DNA from: an uncultured Ruminococcus sp.
Lineage (GTDB): Bacteria > Bacillota > Clostridia > Oscillospirales > CAG-272
Direction: 5' to 3'
DNA length: 36,191 nt
Assembly: GCA_902778145.1 (NCBI GenBank)
Contig: CACYWW010000017.1
Coordinates: 1 to 36,191, forward strand
The position numbers were made by a program, and so were the translations under genes. Numbering within the stretch: position 1 is the stretch's first letter; every line of letters starts with the position of its first letter. The notes under the pieces were generated by a model that did not search any database, was not told the DNA's origin, and was given only the letters and a program-made list of their open reading frames with translations. Shown one piece after another: positions 33,130-36,191 of this stretch.

Positions 33130-34365
33130 TTATACCGGTTCAAAAAACGTATCCGGGCGGCCGGGATCAAAGATCTCGTTTGCCCACATCAGGGTCACCA
33201 GATTCTCTGTTTCCGACAAATTGATGATATTATGGGTATACCCCGGCAGCATATGGACGCACCGGATGTGCTCCCCGCTCACCTCAAATTCAAGCACTTC
33301 GTCGGTCCCTATCTTTCTCTCCTGTATCAGGCCGTGACCGGATACTACTATAAAGAATTCCCATTTGGTGTTGTGCCAGTGCTGGCCCTTCGTGATACCG
33401 GGCTTCGAGATATTGACGCTGAACTGACCGTGATCCACGGTCTTCAGAAGTTCCGTAAAGCTGCCGCGATCATCGCAGTTCATCTTAAGATCGAATGACA
33501 CCTTCTCCTTCGGCAGATAGCTCAGATACATACTGTACAACTTATACTCAAGGGACTTCGGCGGGATCGCGGGCATGATCAGGTTCTGAGACTGATCGTG
33601 AAACACACGGAGCAGATCCACGATGTGTCCCAGAGTCGCTTTATGGGTAACTACGGCGCCGCAGTACTTTCCGTCTGAACACCATCTGGGCGTCAGTCCG
33701 TCATATTCCACGCCGTCGATGATCTCCCCGGTCTTCGGATACTCGCAGCGATGCGGGTGTCCCTCCATAGCGTTGTACATCTCATCGATCATATCATCGA
33801 TAAAAAGCAGCTCCAGTTCGACAGAAGGATCGTTGACGGTGATCGGAAGATCGTTGGCGATATTATTGCAGAAGGTACCGACGGCGGAATTGTAATTGGG
33901 ACGCACCCATTTACCTACCAGATTCGGGAAGCGGTACACATACACTTCAGCCCCCGTTTCCGCGGCGTAATCGAACAGCAGGTTTTCTCCGTCACGTTTT
34001 GAAAGACCGTACTCGCTTGTCCCGAAGCGGCCAGCAAGGGAAGCCTGCAGTGACGAGCTGAGCATGACCGGGCATTTATTACCGTTCTTTTTCAATGTAT
34101 CCAGCAGAGCGTAGGTAAACCCGAAATTTCCGGTTTTAAACTCCGCCGGATCCTTCGGGCGGTTAACTCCCGCAAGGTTAAAGACAAAATCGCAGTCGCG
34201 GCAAAAAGCATCCAGCTCCTGCGGCGTGTTGTTCAGATCGTATTCGTATATTTTATCGACGGAGATCTCCGGTCTTGTCCTGTTTTTTCCGTCCCTTATG
34301 TTCTTAAGATTCTCCACCAGATTTTTTCCGGCAAATCCGGCAGAACCCGTAACCAGTATGTTCAT
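33130..34365 (-). CDS. fnlB: Bifunctional epimerase-reductase CapF/FnlB (UDP-L-FucNAc pathway)
   Basis: This encodes 411 residues with two domains. Residues 1-270 form a short-chain dehydrogenase domain with GSAGFAGKNL, LAGVNRPKDP and Y119-x3-K123. Residues 280-411 form a cupin with H329-W-H331, E336 and H378, the zinc site of CapF. In the known pathway CapF epimerises C3 and reduces the 4-keto sugar made by CapE/FnlA, giving UDP-2-acetamido-2,6-dideoxy-L-talose, which FnlC/CapG turns into UDP-N-acetyl-L-fucosamine. GGAGG lies ahead of the start. The C2-epimerase gene is not in the window and would be expected upstream (right) or elsewhere. Confidence 0.92.
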   Translation of the reverse strand: MNILVTGSAGFAGKNLVENLKNIRDGKNRTRPEISVDKIYEYDLNNTPQELDAFCRDCDFVFNLAGVNRPKDPAEFKTGNFGFTYALLDTLKKNGNKCPVMLSSSLQASLAGRFGTSEYGLSKRDGENLLFDYAAETGAEVYVYRFPNLVGKWVRPNYNSAVGTFCNNIANDLPITVNDPSVELELLFIDDMIDEMYNAMEGHPHRCEYPKTGEIIDGVEYDGLTPRWCSDGKYCGAVVTHKATLGHIVDLLRVFHDQSQNLIMPAIPPKSLEYKLYSMYLSYLPKEKVSFDLKMNCDDRGSFTELLKTVDHGQFSVNISKPGITKGQHWHNTKWEFFIVVSGHGLIQERKIGTDEVLEFEVSGEHIRCVHMLPGYTHNIINLSETENLVTLMWANEIFDPGRPDTFFEPV

Positions 34366-34368
34366 CGT

Positions 34369-35526
34369 TTATTTTTCCTCCGTCAGCCCGCAGCTTTCAT
34401 AGAACGCAGCCAGGGCTTTTGCGTTGTGCATATCTCCGGATAAAAACGCCCGGAACAGGATCCTCACGTTTTTCTTTCTTTTCGCAAGGCTTTCCACACC
34501 GCGGATCAGCCAGGCGAGAGGGAGAAATACTCTGTGCCTGAGCCAGGGAAACATCGAACGCATATCTTTGAACGACGGAAACATGATCCTTCGTAAATAT
34601 GACATCCTTCCGGTCGCGATCACCGAGTCGTTCCTGTTTTTTTCCGTTCCGAATATCCCTGCGTTGAGAATATATTCCTCCATGGAAAGCATCGTTATCG
34701 TGTTCTCTGTCTCATCTCCGAACCATCGTTCGGCAAGTTTTACAGTATTATTATAGAATTCTTCCAGACCAAGGCTCTTCAGCTCTGATATAATGTATTC
34801 CATGTTTGCCTCAAGCCGGTGATAGACCCATATGTCGATAATAAATCTTATTCCCGCTCCGCCTTTTTTGAAATGTGAAGCCAGATGGATTATATTAAAG
34901 ATGATCTCATCTTCAAGGTTCATTTCGTAACAATGACTGACGCCATGTACTTTATGGACCCTTCTGCAAAGCTCGTCGCTGAACAAGGCGTAGGGGGAGC
35001 CGGGCGGCAAAAGCTCTCTGTGAGCCTCGACCACTATACCCTGTTCTCCCTTATAGATGTCATGAACTCTTCCTCTTGAATCGCACCGGAACAACAGCCG
35101 CTTCATCGCGTCCTGCAAGTCTTTTTCTTGTTCCGGGTCATACAATACGTCTATATCGCCCATAGACCTCAAAAGCTCGTTCTGATACCTGGTTCTTGTC
35201 ACGGTTCCTTTGAAGAACATATGATCGATACCCATCGCCTCAAACGTATCTTTCATCTGCGCCGCCGCGTTTTCCTGAAGGATGCTTTGCTTTACAGCGG
35301 AATAGTAATTCTGCTTCAGGGCTGTATAAACGTCAGGATCGACTTTGACTTTTCCGCCGAAGTGATCCAGGTACTGATAAACATATATTATCAGACCGTG
35401 CTTCTTTGCCGCGTCAACTATACCGTTCCATTCTGACTCCGGAATGTCAAAAGCTGTATATTCATTTGTAAGAACGCATCGTATTATTCTGACCAGAGTT
35501 CTTTCTGAGGATAGCGTACTTTCCAT
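34369..35526 (-). CDS. Nucleotidyltransferase-family protein (NTP_transf_5-like), copy 2
   Basis: This encodes 385 residues. The core FFKGTVTRTRY (104-114) and D124-I-D126 in MGDIDVLYD, then VVEAHRELL, match the layout of the protein encoded at 3899-5059; length and DxD position are the same although sequence identity looks modest. FNIIHLASHFKKGGAGIRF parallels AHAAKHLINGG in copy 1. It begins eight bases after the fnlA stop and ends four bases before fnlB, so it is inserted between two enzymes of one sugar-nucleotide pathway. Its reaction is unknown; addition of a nucleotidyl or phospho group to a glycan precursor is a guess. Confidence 0.75.
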   Translation of the reverse strand: MESTLSSERTLVRIIRCVLTNEYTAFDIPESEWNGIVDAAKKHGLIIYVYQYLDHFGGKVKVDPDVYTALKQNYYSAVKQSILQENAAAQMKDTFEAMGIDHMFFKGTVTRTRYQNELLRSMGDIDVLYDPEQEKDLQDAMKRLLFRCDSRGRVHDIYKGEQGIVVEAHRELLPPGSPYALFSDELCRRVHKVHGVSHCYEMNLEDEIIFNIIHLASHFKKGGAGIRFIIDIWVYHRLEANMEYIISELKSLGLEEFYNNTVKLAERWFGDETENTITMLSMEEYILNAGIFGTEKNRNDSVIATGRMSYLRRIMFPSFKDMRSMFPWLRHRVFLPLAWLIRGVESLAKRKKNVRILFRAFLSGDMHNAKALAAFYESCGLTEEK

Positions 35527-35534
35527 TATAGCTT

Positions 35535-36191
35535 TCAGTAAGTGATCCCGACAGACGCAAGCTCTTCTCTGACGTACGGAATAGTCAGTAATTTTTCCAT
35601 CGTTTCTTCCACTGTCAAAAGTTTTGTATTGTTGCTGTTGAACTGAGTCAGGCCGTTTCTGTCAGTTCCTTCATCCAGGTACTTTTCGTAGTTCAGATCT
35701 CTTTTATCGCAAGGAACTCTGTAGAAATTCCCAAGGTCAACTGCGTGATAGCATTCTTCATCCGTAAGCAGTGTCTCATATGTCTTCTCGCCGTGACGGA
35801 TGCCGATGATCCTGTTCTCACACTCATAGTGAAAGAGTCTCTTTACCGCTTCGGCAAGTACTTCTATTGTCGTTGCCGCGGCTTTTTGTACCAAAATATC
35901 ACCCGATACTCCGTTTTCAAAAGCGAAGAGGACAAGGTCTACCGCTTCCTCCAAAGACATGATAAAGCGTGTCATCGCAGGATCGGTCAGACTGAGACTC
36001 TTTCCTTCCTTGATCTGTTCGATCCACAGCGGGATAACACTGCCGCGGCTGCACAGAACGTTTCCGTATCTTGTACAGCATATTTTTGTCTTTTCGGTCG
36101 TCCTGCTCTTTGCAACAATGACCTTCTCCATCATTGCCTTTGATGTACCCATCGCATTGACTGGATAGGCGGCTTTGTCGGTCGAGAGACA
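35535..36191 (-). CDS. fnlA: UDP-GlcNAc 4,6-dehydratase/5-epimerase FnlA/CapE, C-terminal part (cut by window end)
   Basis: Only the last 218 residues are inside the window; the reading frame is open to 36191. It starts within STDKAAYPVNAMGTSKAMME, the catalytic region where CapE enzymes have MxxxK instead of YxxxK. It continues with RYGNVLCSRGSVIPLW, DPAMTRFIMSLEEAVDLV and IGIRHGEKTYETLLTDEE. This soluble CapD-like dehydratase carries out the first step of UDP-N-acetyl-L-fucosamine synthesis on UDP-GlcNAc, directly ahead of the CapF/FnlB step encoded two genes downstream. The C-terminal latch region LTVEETMEKLLTIPYVREEL is present, so the visible end is intact. Confidence 0.9.
   Translation of the reverse strand, partial: CLSTDKAAYPVNAMGTSKAMMEKVIVAKSRTTEKTKICCTRYGNVLCSRGSVIPLWIEQIKEGKSLSLTDPAMTRFIMSLEEAVDLVLFAFENGVSGDILVQKAAATTIEVLAEAVKRLFHYECENRIIGIRHGEKTYETLLTDEECYHAVDLGNFYRVPCDKRDLNYEKYLDEGTDRNGLTQFNSNNTKLLTVEETMEKLLTIPYVREELASVGITY

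Overview
The window looks like part of a chromosome of an anaerobic, Gram-positive Clostridia-type bacterium, probably gut-associated. Grounds: an rpmG-secE-nusG-rplK-rplA cluster, strong AGGAGG-type ribosome binding sites, near-consensus sigma-A promoters, lipoprotein signal peptides, large secreted beta-helix and LamG proteins, and a UDP-FucNAc type surface-glycan locus. No rRNA, tRNA, CRISPR array, insertion sequence or phage gene was recognised.

Layout. 1-310: an array of tiny palindromes separated by ATGATGA-like spacers, with a 64-bp super-repeat. 343-2777 (minus): ribosomal and transcription cluster (L33, SecE, NusG, L11, L1), with its terminator and a minus-strand promoter at 2909-2937. 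3008-6290 (plus): inositol-monophosphatase-family enzyme, a nucleotidyltransferase-family protein, and an intracellular GH43-like beta-propeller enzyme, ending at a bidirectional terminator. 6340-10590 (minus): four-gene operon joining a winged-helix/cytidylyltransferase fusion (LicC/PntC-like) to an ABC importer of the iron/2-aminoethylphosphonate class. 10828-22567 (minus): five-gene operon of exported products behind a perfect-consensus promoter. These are a 2165-residue GGAI/FxxN beta-helix protein, a phospholipase-D-fold protein, a small lipoprotein, a 42-residue peptide, and a LamG/metallophosphatase protein. 22730-31535 (minus): nine-gene catabolic operon with a DctM-like permease, a small membrane protein, a MmgE/PrpD protein, an aldo/keto reductase, a phosphonopyruvate-decarboxylase-like TPP enzyme, a TIM-barrel-like protein, a CitE/HpcH-like lyase, and fumarase/tartrate dehydratase beta and alpha subunits. 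31649-36191 (minus): surface-glycan genes (fnlA/capE end, nucleotidyltransferase-family protein, fnlB/capF, ATP-grasp ligase) and a 43-residue membrane peptide.

How the genes fit together. The exported operon is the best candidate for an undescribed system. Its first and last proteins share the same N-terminal module plus LamG domains. The lipoprotein and the 42-residue peptide, encoded side by side, end in the same tail, DDNVDWxxWQ(S/T). The catabolic operon has the parts to import an organic acid, dehydrate or hydrate it, cleave a C-C bond, decarboxylate a 2-oxo acid and reduce the aldehyde, but its substrate cannot be read from sequence. The LicC/PntC-like operon suggests uptake and CTP activation of choline phosphate or 2-aminoethylphosphonate for cell-surface decoration.

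Family assignments come from motif recognition by eye. No database search was run.
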